NCBI GenBank assembly: GCA_949284685.1
Contig: CASDWE010000002.1
Span: 147,064-211,063, forward strand
Source of the DNA: an uncultured bacterium
Lineage (GTDB): Bacteria > Bacillota_I > Bacilli_A > RFN20 > CAG-826
Reading direction: 5' to 3'
Length of the DNA stretch: 64,000 nucleotides
Shown: positions 7,621 to 16,329 of the stretch, piece after piece
How positions within the stretch are numbered: the stretch's first letter is position 1
Layout: the number at the start of each line of letters is the position of its first letter
Translations under genes and position numbers: made by a program
Notes under the pieces: generated by a model
The model's database searches: none
Seen by the model: only the letters and a program-made list of their open reading frames with translations
What the model was told of the DNA's origin: nothing

Positions 7621-10465
7621 ATCTCCCTTTTAATAGTATATCTTTTAAAAATTGTCCCGTATATGAGTTTTTATTTTCGCTGACTTCTTCAGGAGTTCCT
7701 AACGCTATTACTTTTCCACCATTATCGCCACCATCTGGTCCTAAATCAATTATATAATCGCTAACTTTGATTATATCAAGATTGTGTTCAATTATTAAAA
7801 CTGTATCACCATGATCAACTATGCTATTTAAAACTTTAATCAATCGAGACACATCATCGCTATGTAAACCAGTCGTGGGTTCATCTAATATATATAATGT
7901 TTTTCCTGTTGGACGTTTTTGTAATTCATAAGCTAATTTAACTCTTTGGGCTTCACCACCGCTCATTGTTGTCGCAGGTTGGCCTAATTTCATATATCCA
8001 AGTCCAACATCATTTAATGTTTGAAGTCTTTTTTTAATAGATGGAACGTTTTTAAAAAACTCTAAAGCGTCTTCGATTGTCATTTCTAACACTTCATAAA
8101 TATTTTTTCCTTTATAAGTGATTTGTAATGTCTCATCATTATATCTTTTCCCATCACATTCACTACATTTAACATAGACATCAGGTAAAAAATTCATAGG
8201 GATTCTAGTAACACCTGCGCCTTGACAATGTTCACAACGACCCCCAACTACATTAAAAGAAAATCTTCCTTTATCATAACCTTTGGCTTTAGCAAGAGAT
8301 GTATTAGCAAACAAATCACGAATATCATCGAATACTTTTGTATAAGTAGCGGGATTACTTCTTGGAGTTCTACCAATAGGTTCTTGACTTACATTTATTA
8401 CCTTGTCAATATATTTAATTCCTGAAATTGATTTAACTTGACCAACATCTAATTGTTTAACACCCGTCAGTGCTTCTTTTAAATACAAATATAATGTTTG
8501 ATTTATTAAAGATGATTTGCCAGAACCAGAAACGCCTGTAACTACGACAAACATTCCTAAAGGAATATCAACATTTACATTTTTTAAGTTATTACATTTT
8601 GCACCTTTAATTTGAATAAATTTTCCATTTCCTTTTCTTCTTTTTTTAGGAATAGGAATATATTTTTGACCATTTAAATATTGACCTGTTATTGAATTTG
8701 AACAATTCATCACATCATCTAAAGTACCGCTTACAACAATTTCTCCACCATGAGTTCCTGCTTTTGGTCCAACATCAACAATATAATCGGCACTTCTTAT
8801 AGTTTCTTCATCGTGTTCCACTACTATTAAAGTATTGCCAAGATCTCGCATCTTTTTAAGTGCATTAATTAATTTAACATCATCTTTTTGATGTAAACCG
8901 ATTGATGGTTCATCTAAAACATATAAAACACCACTTAACTTAGATCCGATTTGTGTTGCTAATCTTATTCTTTGTGATTCACCACCAGATAAAGTCATCG
9001 ACATGCGTGAAAGGTTTAAATAATCTAATCCAACTTCACAAAGAAAAGAAGTACGTGCTTCAACTTCTCTAATTACCAAATTAGCAATTACTTTTTTGTC
9101 TTGTTCTAATTTATCATTTAAAGAAACAATCCAATCATGCAAGTCTTTAATAGAAAGTAAACAAACATCATAAATGTTTTTATTATCAATTCTAACAGAG
9201 AGTGCTTCTTTATTTAATCTTGCTCCATGACATGTAGTACAAATTCTATCACGCATAAATTTTTCATAATATTCACGCATAAATTCGCTAGAAGTTTCAT
9301 TATATAACCGTTCTACTTTATTTTTGATACCTTCAATATATTGATATCTATTATTTGTATTTCCACTTGAAGATTTCAAAGTATATTTAATTGGTTCAGT
9401 GGAACCATATAAAATTATATCTTTTTGTCTTTTAGTCATTTCATCGTATGGTTTATCAAGTGGAACATTATATAACTTGCATAAAAGTTCAAATTCTTGC
9501 CATTCTAAATTTTTAGTTCCAACGGTCCATTTAAAATATTCAATACATCCTTCCTTTATTGTTAATTCTGGATGTGGAATTAATAACGATTCATCGGCTT
9601 CTCTTTTAATTCCCAATCCCTTACAATCAGGACAACAACCACTTGGTGAATTAAAAGAAAATAATCTTGGTTCTAATTTCGGAACAGAAAAGCCGCAATA
9701 TTTGCAAGTATGATGTTGGCTTAATAATTGTTCTTTCCCATCATTATATATAGTTAGATATCCATGCGAATAATCTAGTGCTAATTCAACCGCATCATAA
9801 ATTCTAGAACGTAAATCAATATCATCTTTAATAACAACACGGTCAATAACAATATCGATATTATGTTTTTTGTTTTTATCTAATTCAATTTCATCTGTTA
9901 TTAAGCAAAAATTATTATCGATTCTTAATCTTTGAAAACCATTTTCTTTAATTATTTTTAAAGTATCTTTATGCGTTCCTTTTTCACTTCTCACAATTGG
10001 TGATAATATTTGAATTTTACTACCAACAGGATAATTTAAAATAATATCCACCATTTTAGCAGGTGCAAATGAAATAATAGGTTCATTATGAATTGGGCAA
10101 TAAGGAACACCGATTCTTGCATACAATAATCTTAAATAATCATATATTTCAGTAACTGTTCCTACAGTTGATCTGGGATTGTGTGAACTTCCTTTTTGAT
10201 CAATAGCAATCGCAGGAGAAAGACCTTCAATAGAATCAACATCTGGTTTTTCTAAATTTCCTAAAAATTGTCTAGCGTAACTAGATAACGATTCAACGTA
10301 TCTTCTTTGACCTTCAGCAAAAATAGTGTCAAACGCTAAAGTGGTTTTGCCACTTCCAGAAAGCCCACTAAAAACAATCAAAGAATCTTTTGGCAAATCA
10401 ACATTAACATTTTTTAAATTGTTTTCTCTTGCCCCACGTACTTTAATTAATTTTTTATCATTCAT
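7613..10465 (-). CDS. uvrA: Excinuclease ABC subunit A
   Basis: A 950-aa, full-length UvrA. It has two ABC ATPase modules, with Walker A motifs GLSGSGKT (about 33) and GVSGSGKS (about 640), two LSGGE/MSGGE signatures, and zinc-binding CxxC pairs in both halves. UvrA is the damage-sensing ATPase of nucleotide excision repair, loading UvrB. No uvrB is upstream here: the neighbouring gene is a divergent tRNA. A perfect 20-bp palindrome 22 nt before the ATG suggests repressor control, possibly damage-inducible. No Shine-Dalgarno is visible before the ATG at 10465. Confidence 0.97.
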   Translation of the reverse strand: MNDKKLIKVRGARENNLKNVNVDLPKDSLIVFSGLSGSGKTTLAFDTIFAEGQRRYVESLSSYARQFLGNLEKPDVDSIEGLSPAIAIDQKGSSHNPRSTVGTVTEIYDYLRLLYARIGVPYCPIHNEPIISFAPAKMVDIILNYPVGSKIQILSPIVRSEKGTHKDTLKIIKENGFQRLRIDNNFCLITDEIELDKNKKHNIDIVIDRVVIKDDIDLRSRIYDAVELALDYSHGYLTIYNDGKEQLLSQHHTCKYCGFSVPKLEPRLFSFNSPSGCCPDCKGLGIKREADESLLIPHPELTIKEGCIEYFKWTVGTKNLEWQEFELLCKLYNVPLDKPYDEMTKRQKDIILYGSTEPIKYTLKSSSGNTNNRYQYIEGIKNKVERLYNETSSEFMREYYEKFMRDRICTTCHGARLNKEALSVRIDNKNIYDVCLLSIKDLHDWIVSLNDKLEQDKKVIANLVIREVEARTSFLCEVGLDYLNLSRMSMTLSGGESQRIRLATQIGSKLSGVLYVLDEPSIGLHQKDDVKLINALKKMRDLGNTLIVVEHDEETIRSADYIVDVGPKAGTHGGEIVVSGTLDDVMNCSNSITGQYLNGQKYIPIPKKRRKGNGKFIQIKGAKCNNLKNVNVDIPLGMFVVVTGVSGSGKSSLINQTLYLYLKEALTGVKQLDVGQVKSISGIKYIDKVINVSQEPIGRTPRSNPATYTKVFDDIRDLFANTSLAKAKGYDKGRFSFNVVGGRCEHCQGAGVTRIPMNFLPDVYVKCSECDGKRYNDETLQITYKGKNIYEVLEMTIEDALEFFKNVPSIKKRLQTLNDVGLGYMKLGQPATTMSGGEAQRVKLAYELQKRPTGKTLYILDEPTTGLHSDDVSRLIKVLNSIVDHGDTVLIIEHNLDIIKVSDYIIDLGPDGGDNGGKVIALGTPEEVSENKNSYTGQFLKDILLKGRYE

Positions 10466-10487
10466 ACTTTTGTGATTTTATCATAGG

Positions 10488-10507
10488 TTACTAGAATATT
10501 CTAGTAA
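10488..10507. promoter_or_regulatory. Perfect 20-bp palindrome (candidate operator) upstream of uvrA
   Basis: The half-site TTACTAGAAT is followed immediately by its exact complement ATTCTAGTAA. It lies between a weak TTACTA -35-like box and a TATGAT -10-like box (10478-10483) of a possible uvrA promoter. It does not match the Bacillus LexA box (GAAC-N4-GTTC). The regulator is unknown. Confidence 0.6.
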
Positions 10508-10548
10508 TTTACATATCTTCAAAATAAGATTAGTTTTACAAACCATAT

Positions 10549-10576
10549 TTGCAGATACGATTTAAATTGATATAAT
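10549..10576 (+). promoter_or_regulatory. Promoter of tRNA-Pro
   Basis: A TTGCAG -35 box (10549-10554) and a perfect TATAAT -10 box (10571-10576) are separated by 16 nt. The tRNA begins 10 nt after the -10 box, so transcription starts at or just before its first base. Confidence 0.8.
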
Positions 10577-10585
10577 AATTTCACT

Positions 10586-10662
<77 letters not shown>

Positions 10663-10674
10663 TTTCTAACGAAT

Positions 10675-10706
10675 ACCTATAATGTTTTAGCATTATAGGT
10701 TTTTTT
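10675..10706 (+). terminator. Rho-independent terminator after tRNA-Pro
   Basis: A 10-bp perfect stem ACCTATAATG/CATTATAGGT with a 6-nt loop is followed by TTTTTT. It ends the tRNA-Pro transcript. Confidence 0.88.
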
Positions 10707-10765
10707 ACCAATTATTACTAATTTATGCTCGTTATGTCGCATCTTAATTTTTTAAAGGCTTAGCA

Positions 10766-10834
10766 TTACCATTGAAAAAAGTAGGGAATCCGCTTAAAAA
10801 TCAGGCTTTTTCAAAGCTCTCGAAACCATGGTAA
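10766..10834 (+). other. Possible structured RNA element (nested inverted repeats)
   Basis: This lies in the 507-nt gap between the tRNA-Pro terminator and the kinase gene. TTACCAT (10766-10772) pairs with ATGGTAA (10828-10834). Directly inside, TGAAAAAAG (10773-10781) pairs with CTTTTTCA (10806-10813). The result is an apparent two-layer helix ahead of the small broken ORF. It matches no RNA family I know. The rest of the gap holds only the ORF remnant. Confidence 0.3.
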
Positions 10835-10878
10835 AATAATAAGTACTAAGAGACAAATCGGGCTTTATGGAGATAAAT

Positions 10879-11119
10879 ATGAAAAAGAAGTACAGCACAT
10901 TACCTAATTGTTGATGGTGATGACTATGTTTTAATGTACCTCGAAATTGTCAATATTCATATTGATGAAAAACATATGGATGAGAGTAATCTTGGAAGGA
11001 CGGGAGAAACGGGAATTCTTTATAACATCCATCATCCTATCAATCCAGAAAATTTCAAAGGGACAGCCCATGATTATGTTGGCATAATCAAAAAGATACG
11101 TGATTATAGCGAATATTGA
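10879..11119 (+). pseudogene. Small ORF remnant, probably frameshifted
   Basis: A GGAG site precedes the ATG at 10879, which starts MKKKYST and stops after 11 codons. A +1 frame overlapping it is open from 10883 to the TGA ending at 11119 and reads VDGDDYVLMYLEIVNIHIDE, then ILYNIHHPINPENFKG. Joining the two frames would give a protein of about 80 aa, so a single-base frameshift is the simplest reading. Alternatively a shorter peptide starts at the internal ATG 10934. I do not recognise the family. It is one of few plus-strand ORFs here and sits next to a tRNA gene, a common site for acquired and decaying DNA. Confidence 0.35.
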
Positions 11120-11214
11120 GAGATAAGATTTTATTCATATTCCCATTTATCGTGACGATAGCAACTGCAATTCGGGCATATATTTTTTAAAACATTGCAA
11201 AAACTAATTATTTT

Positions 11215-11712
11215 TTAAATTCTATCAATTAAAGTCGCTAATGAGTTGTTGTCTTTAATAACATAAATATGTCTATATAATTTTTTGTCGCTTTCGCCAA
11301 TATCTTGAAAATATTCATAAAAATTTTCTAATACTTTATTAGGGACAGGAAAATCTCGTTCTATATTTTGGGAAAACACTAATTGTTTATCAAGTTTAAA
11401 CATGACAAGAGATACTTCATCAAATAATGATTCAAGTGGTTTAATATTTTCATAACGTATTTTTTGTGTTGCATGACAAGCATCTAATATTACATAAGCA
11501 TCTTTATCATTACAATAAACACGAGGCAATTCATAAAACAATTTCCAAATTAAATCATCTTGCGATAAATCTTGTTGATTATTCAAAACAAGACTTCTTA
11601 ATTCATCGCTAGAAATTATATAAACATGTTTTTGTTTAACTTTTTTTAACAATTTAGAAAAATAAGATTTACCAGAACCTGGTACTCCACTTAAAACAAT
11701 TAATTTAGACAT
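11215..11712 (-). CDS. AAA_33/polynucleotide-kinase-like P-loop kinase
   Basis: A 165-aa cytoplasmic protein starting MSKLIVLSGVPGSGKSYFSK, with a Walker A motif GVPGSGKS at about 9-16. The motif SSDELRS follows at about 34, and AYVILDACHAT at about 76 resembles a Walker B or catalytic strand. This is the layout of small zeta-toxin/T4-Pnk-like kinases (AAA_33). The phosphate acceptor, whether nucleic acid 5' end or small molecule, cannot be read from sequence. The ribosome binding site GGAGGGAAT is strong. It lies 60 nt downstream of nifJ and might be co-transcribed with it. Confidence 0.75.
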   Translation of the reverse strand: MSKLIVLSGVPGSGKSYFSKLLKKVKQKHVYIISSDELRSLVLNNQQDLSQDDLIWKLFYELPRVYCNDKDAYVILDACHATQKIRYENIKPLESLFDEVSLVMFKLDKQLVFSQNIERDFPVPNKVLENFYEYFQDIGESDKKLYRHIYVIKDNNSLATLIDRI

Positions 11713-11772
11713 ATTCCCTCCAAAAATAATACGGTGACTTCCGCCACCGTATTATTAAAATTAATCTAATTA

Positions 11773-14700
11773 TTATAATCCGAATTTTTTAATTCTTTCC
11801 CAACGCAATTCAGCGTATTTTTGAGATTTCTTTAATAATTCTTCAGCATGAGCAGGATTAACTCTTGGTAATTGAGAGAATCTTGTTTCGCTCATGACAA
11901 AGTCATTAAATTTGCTAAAGTCAGGTTCTTTGCAATCTAATGTCAATGGAGATTTGCCTTCTAAGGCTAAACGTGGATCATATCTAAATGTTGTAAAATA
12001 ACCACATTCCACTGCTGCACGTTCAACTTTCATTGAATTAGCAAGACCACCTTTAATTCCATGGTTAGCACATGGTGCATAGCAAATAATCAAAGATGGG
12101 CCATTATATGATTCAGCTTCTTTTAATGCTTTAATCGCGGCGATTGGATTTGCACCTAATGAGATTTGAGCAACATAAACATGTCCGTATGTCATAGCCA
12201 TTAAAGCCAAATTCTTTTTCGCGGTTGTTTTACCAGAAGCGGTAAATTTAGCAATCGAGCCAGTTTGACTTGATTTAGAAGATTGACCACCAGTATTTGA
12301 ATATACTTCAGTGTCAAGGACTAAGATATTAACATCTTCTTCATTAGCGATGACATGATCTAATCCACCATAACCAATATCATATGACCAACCATCACCA
12401 CCAACAATCCAAATGGATTTATCAACTAAATCTCTTTCATAAAGCAAAACTTCTTTTACAGCTTCGTTTTTGCTTTCTTTGACTAATCTTACTAAATCTT
12501 TAACAACGTTTCTACAAACATCTCTATTTTTAATATTAGCAAGATAATTATCAATAACATCTTTTAATTCTTTAGAAACATCCTCCGCTTCTTTGGCGTT
12601 TTCTAAAATAGTGACAATTTTATGTAGTTTATGGTCAGTAGCAATTCTCATACCATAACCAAATTCAGCATTGTCTTCAAATAAGGAGTTGGCCCAAGCA
12701 ATACCATTACCATCTTTATCAGTGCAGAATGGTGTCAATGGAGTTGAACCAGAATAAATTGAAGAACATCCAGTAGCGTTAGCCACTAACATATCCTTGC
12801 CAAATAATTGTGAAACTAAACGATAATATGGAGTTTCACCACAACCAGCACAAGCACCACTAACTTCCATGTATGGCATTAAGAATCCAACACCCTTAGT
12901 AGTTGTAAGTGGAAACTTATCAGATTTGTATGTAACATGTTTGAATAAGTAATCAGCACCTTCTTCTTGAGCAAATTGTGATTTAGCTTCAACAAGTTCA
13001 AGAGCTTTTTTACCAGGAATTTTATTTCCTAAACATTCAATAACACACAATCCACAGCCAACACAATTTTGAGTTGAAACTTGAATTTTGAATTTTAATC
13101 CTTTAACATTTGGACCACCCTTAACATCTGTAACATCATTTTTGACAATGTCAGGAGCGTTTTCTAATTCCTTTTCATCAAGCATGAATGGTCTAATTGT
13201 CGCATGTGGACAAACAAAAGCACATTGATTGCATTGAATACAATCTTCTTTATGCCAAAGAGGTACACGGTCAGCAATACTACGTTTTTCTTTGAAAGTA
13301 ATATTGTTTTCCATTGTTCCATCTTCTAATTCGAATTCTTTGAATTTACTAACTGGTAAATTATCTCCATCCAAATCACCAATTAAGGAAACATAAGAAT
13401 CAAAATATTCATCGCCAGTTAATTTTCTTTCCATGACAGGTTTTAATTCAGCCCATTTTGGATCAACTTTGATTTCTCTTAAACCTTCAGCGCCTGCATC
13501 GATGGCCTTATAATTCATTAAGACAACATCTTCGCCTTTTTTAGCATAAGATTTTTTTGCATAAACTTTCATTAAATCTTGTGCTTGTTCATAAGGCATT
13601 ATGCTTGGATTTAAGTAGAAGAAACTAGCTTGTAAAGTTGTATTAGTATGACGACCCATACCAATTTCACCTGCAATCTTATTAGCGTCAATAACATACA
13701 TTTTTGCATGTTTTTTTGCTAAATAATATTTCATACGATTTGGCATAGATTTAATCAATGTTTCATCATCCATATCGGTATTTAATAAGAATGTTCCGCC
13801 TTCTTTTAAATTTTTCAACATATCAAATTTGAAAATATAAGTATCTAAAGAACAACTAATAAAGTCGGCGTTGCTAACATAATATGTGGAATGAATTGGA
13901 GATTTACCAAATCTTAAGTGACTACGTGTGACACCTCCAGCTTTTCTTGAATCATAAGCAAAATATGCTTGAGCGTATTGATGGGTAGCTTCACTAATAA
14001 TTTTAATTGATGATTTATTCGCAGAAACTGTACCATCACTACCTAAACCATAAAATAAGCAAGAGGTATAATCGGCTTTAACGTGGAAATTATCATCGAC
14101 AGGAATTGATTTATGTGTGACATCATCGTTAATTCCTACTGTAAAATCGTGCCATGGTTTTTCACTTCTTAAGAAATCAAAAACGGCTTTCATATCTTTT
14201 GGTTGAGTGTCTTTACTAGACAAACCATAACGACCGCCAAAAACTTCAACATTATTCAAACCACTTCTATTTAAGCAAGAAACAACATCTAAATATAATG
14301 GTTCACCAGAAGCACCTGCTTCTTTTGTTCTATCTAAAACAGCAATTCTTTTAACTGTTTTTGGCAAAACAGATAAGAAATGTTTCATTGAGAAAGGACG
14401 ATAAAGATGGACTTTAACTAATCCTAATTTAGAATCTTTTAATTCATCAATAACTTCTAAAATTGTTTCAGTAACACTTCCCATCGCAACAATAACATAT
14501 TCAGCATCTTTGCTGCCATAATATGTAAAAGGTGCATAATGTCTGCCAGTTAATTTGCTAGCTTCATCAAAATATTTGCATGCAACATCCACCACTTTTT
14601 CATAATGTTGATTTTGAGCTTCACGACCTTGGAAATAAATGTCATCATTTTCCGCTCCACCACGAGTAACAGGATGAGTGTGAGGATTTAAAGCTCTTGA

Positions 14701-15318
14701 TCTAAATTTTTCTACCTTATCCATTGGGAGAAGTTTTTTCCATTCAGCATCATCAACAAATTCAACATTTTGAATTTCATGTGATGTTCTAAAACCATCA
14801 AAGAAATGGATAACAGGAACTTCACCGTCAATAGCGATTAAATGTGCAACATTAGCTAAATCAGCAATTTCTTGAACAGAATGTGAGCACAACATAACCG
14901 CACCTGTTTGTCTAACAGCGTAAATATCTTGATGATCACCAAAAATTGATAATGCACGAGTCGCTAAAGAACGAGCAGAGACATGAACGACAACAGGCAA
15001 TTCTTCACCAACCCATTTATAAATATTTGGTATCATTAATAACAAACCTTGGCTGGCTGTATAAGTAACAGCTAAACTACCACCTTGCAAAGCACCATGA
15101 ACAGCACCAGAAGCACCACCTTCTGATTGCATTTCGACAACTTTGACAACACTGCCAAAAAAGTTTAAACGACCTTGCGAAGCATAAACATCCACTAATT
15201 CAGCCATCGGTGATGATGGTGTAATTGGATAAATACCAGCAACTTCTGCATAATTATAACTTTCTAATGCAGCAGCGGTATTACCATCGACGGCTAGAAA
15301 ATTCTTTTTAACTTCCAT
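11773..15318 (-). CDS. nifJ: Pyruvate:ferredoxin (flavodoxin) oxidoreductase, single-chain
   Basis: About 1181 aa, the full length of the homodimeric single-chain PFOR. It begins with the pyruvate-binding domain (YPITPSSPMAE), followed by the gamma-type domain. Two 4Fe-4S clusters are bound by CIQCNQCAFVCP (about 690) and CVGCGLCVIECLG (about 750). The C-terminal thiamine-diphosphate domain contains GDGWSYDIGYGG (about 975) and ends with the usual tail. The enzyme oxidises pyruvate with CoA to acetyl-CoA, CO2 and reduced ferredoxin, which points to anaerobic, fermentative life. The ATG at 15318 has GGAGG 5 nt upstream; a TTG 12 nt earlier lies inside that ribosome binding site. Confidence 0.97.
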   Translation of the reverse strand: MEVKKNFLAVDGNTAAALESYNYAEVAGIYPITPSSPMAELVDVYASQGRLNFFGSVVKVVEMQSEGGASGAVHGALQGGSLAVTYTASQGLLLMIPNIYKWVGEELPVVVHVSARSLATRALSIFGDHQDIYAVRQTGAVMLCSHSVQEIADLANVAHLIAIDGEVPVIHFFDGFRTSHEIQNVEFVDDAEWKKLLPMDKVEKFRSRALNPHTHPVTRGGAENDDIYFQGREAQNQHYEKVVDVACKYFDEASKLTGRHYAPFTYYGSKDAEYVIVAMGSVTETILEVIDELKDSKLGLVKVHLYRPFSMKHFLSVLPKTVKRIAVLDRTKEAGASGEPLYLDVVSCLNRSGLNNVEVFGGRYGLSSKDTQPKDMKAVFDFLRSEKPWHDFTVGINDDVTHKSIPVDDNFHVKADYTSCLFYGLGSDGTVSANKSSIKIISEATHQYAQAYFAYDSRKAGGVTRSHLRFGKSPIHSTYYVSNADFISCSLDTYIFKFDMLKNLKEGGTFLLNTDMDDETLIKSMPNRMKYYLAKKHAKMYVIDANKIAGEIGMGRHTNTTLQASFFYLNPSIMPYEQAQDLMKVYAKKSYAKKGEDVVLMNYKAIDAGAEGLREIKVDPKWAELKPVMERKLTGDEYFDSYVSLIGDLDGDNLPVSKFKEFELEDGTMENNITFKEKRSIADRVPLWHKEDCIQCNQCAFVCPHATIRPFMLDEKELENAPDIVKNDVTDVKGGPNVKGLKFKIQVSTQNCVGCGLCVIECLGNKIPGKKALELVEAKSQFAQEEGADYLFKHVTYKSDKFPLTTTKGVGFLMPYMEVSGACAGCGETPYYRLVSQLFGKDMLVANATGCSSIYSGSTPLTPFCTDKDGNGIAWANSLFEDNAEFGYGMRIATDHKLHKIVTILENAKEAEDVSKELKDVIDNYLANIKNRDVCRNVVKDLVRLVKESKNEAVKEVLLYERDLVDKSIWIVGGDGWSYDIGYGGLDHVIANEEDVNILVLDTEVYSNTGGQSSKSSQTGSIAKFTASGKTTAKKNLALMAMTYGHVYVAQISLGANPIAAIKALKEAESYNGPSLIICYAPCANHGIKGGLANSMKVERAAVECGYFTTFRYDPRLALEGKSPLTLDCKEPDFSKFNDFVMSETRFSQLPRVNPAHAEELLKKSQKYAELRWERIKKFGL

Positions 15319-15353
15319 ATTTTCCTCCAAATAATAGTTAAATTGACCAATAA

Positions 15354-15372
15354 TTAGTATATATTATACTAA
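15354..15372. promoter_or_regulatory. Inverted repeat overlapping the nifJ -10 region
   Basis: TTAGTATA and TATACTAA flank a 3-nt centre. On the minus strand this contains TATAAT, so a repressor here would block the nifJ promoter. It does not match the classical Rex operator (TTGTGAAN-type). The adjacent Rex-like protein is a candidate binder by inference. Confidence 0.45.
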
Positions 15373-15392
15373 AATGAAATAATATAAAAAAA

Positions 15393-15836
15393 TTATCTTT
15401 TTATTTTATTTTTCTTATTAGCGGTTTTTCTTAATGCTTGTTCTTGATTGATTAATCTTTTTAAAGTTCTTAAATCAGCGTCATCCAAAACAACACTTCT
15501 ATCAATAATTCCAGATATAGTCATTTTTTGATAAATAAAATCTCCAATGGATGAATATTGATCTAATTGCTTTTTTGTTACTAACTTTTTATGAGGTTTA
15601 TTTTCATTTTCTTTGGATAAATCATTAATCAATTTTTCTAAATCATCATATAAATCCATCAAATTGTATTGATAATCCATATTGACCATCGGATCAAAAT
15701 AAGAAAATGTTTCATTAATGATTTCAGGGTAAATTCCTACTTCTTTTGAAAGAAGCTCGCTAGTAACATATTTTTTCTTCATCCTTTTTAAACAAGAAAA
15801 ATATTTTTTTAATATACTTATGTGTGGTGTTTTCAT
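15393..15836 (-). CDS. Rex-like winged-helix protein lacking the NAD-binding domain
   Basis: A 147-aa basic protein. Residues 3-65 (ISILKKYFSCLKRM, then YVTSELLSKEVGI, NETFSYFD and YQYNLMDL) follow the winged-helix pattern of the redox repressor Rex: xLxRYxxyLxxL, then SSxxLAxxxGvxxxxvRxDLSYFG and GYxVxxL. Full-length Rex is about 210 aa, with a Rossmann domain that senses NADH/NAD+. Here the C-terminal half has no GxGxxG motif and instead ends in a Lys-rich tail, so NADH sensing is unlikely. It lies 75 nt upstream of nifJ on the same strand. I infer a DNA-binding regulator of that gene. No Shine-Dalgarno is evident. Confidence 0.55.
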   Translation of the reverse strand: MKTPHISILKKYFSCLKRMKKKYVTSELLSKEVGIYPEIINETFSYFDPMVNMDYQYNLMDLYDDLEKLINDLSKENENKPHKKLVTKKQLDQYSSIGDFIYQKMTISGIIDRSVVLDDADLRTLKRLINQEQALRKTANKKNKIKR

Positions 15837-16148
15837 GTATTTATTTTAAAACAAATAATCTATATTTTGAATACATATTTAATACCAATTGCTATCATAA
15901 ATTTATTTAAAACTCGTATATTTTATTAATGTTATAATTATTCAACTACAATGCATCAATTTTTAGTAGAAAATTTTAATCATATATTATGCTATATCAT
16001 TTTCGTAAATATCTTTTTTTATTAAATTTGCTGATGGAAATGTCTTTAACAAATGTCGGCTCTATAGAATGTTATTTATATTCCACGTCAAATCCCATAG
16101 ATTTTGACTTGTTTTATTCTTTAACACCACTAGATTCTAGCGAGCCTT
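15837..16148. other. AT-rich intergenic stretch without a recognised gene
   Basis: 312 nt between the Rex-like gene and the tRNA-Lys terminator. All frames are broken by stops. It should contain the promoter of the Rex-like gene, but no convincing -35/-10 pair stands out in such AT-rich sequence. A weak dyad around GTCAAATC (about 16089) is the only structure noted. Confidence 0.5.
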
Positions 16149-16178
16149 AAAAAAAGCCACTGACGCTTAATCAGTGGG
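16149..16178 (-). terminator. Rho-independent terminator after tRNA-Lys
   Basis: On the minus strand CCACTGA pairs with TCAGTGG across a 7-nt loop and is followed by C and a T tract (A residues at 16149-16155). The hairpin is also nearly the exact reverse complement of the tRNA-Lys anticodon arm (see findings). Confidence 0.85.
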
Positions 16179-16189
16179 AATAGTTTAAT

Positions 16190-16265
16190 TGGTGAACCGT
16201 ATAGGAATCGAACCTATGACCCACTGATTAAGAGTCAGTTGCTCTGCCAGCTGAGCTAACGGTCC
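16190..16265 (-). tRNA. tRNA-Lys (anticodon CTT)
   Basis: A 76-nt cloverleaf on the minus strand with encoded CCA. The acceptor GGACCGT pairs with ACGGTTC with one G-T pair. The D stem is GCTC/GAGC. The anticodon stem ACTGA/TCAGT encloses loop CTCTTAA, giving CTT at 34-36. The T arm is ATAGG/CCTAT around TTCGATT. It reads AAG codons. Confidence 0.95.
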
Positions 16266-16329
16266 AGTGTCAATATATCTTAAAATAAGTTTTTTGTTAT
16301 TACAATTGTTTTTTTGGGTTTTGGGATAA

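Noticed and set aside
10488-10507. uvrA palindrome as a standard Bacillus LexA box
   Set aside because: It lacks the GAAC-N4-GTTC core, so it is reported only as an unassigned palindrome.
11134-11214. In-frame continuation past the kinase stop codon containing a CPNCSC motif
   Set aside because: It requires stop-codon readthrough with no supporting signal; 27 codons with two close Cys pairs can occur by chance.
15354-15372. nifJ inverted repeat as a classical Rex operator
   Set aside because: The half-site does not contain TTGTGA; only position and symmetry support regulation.
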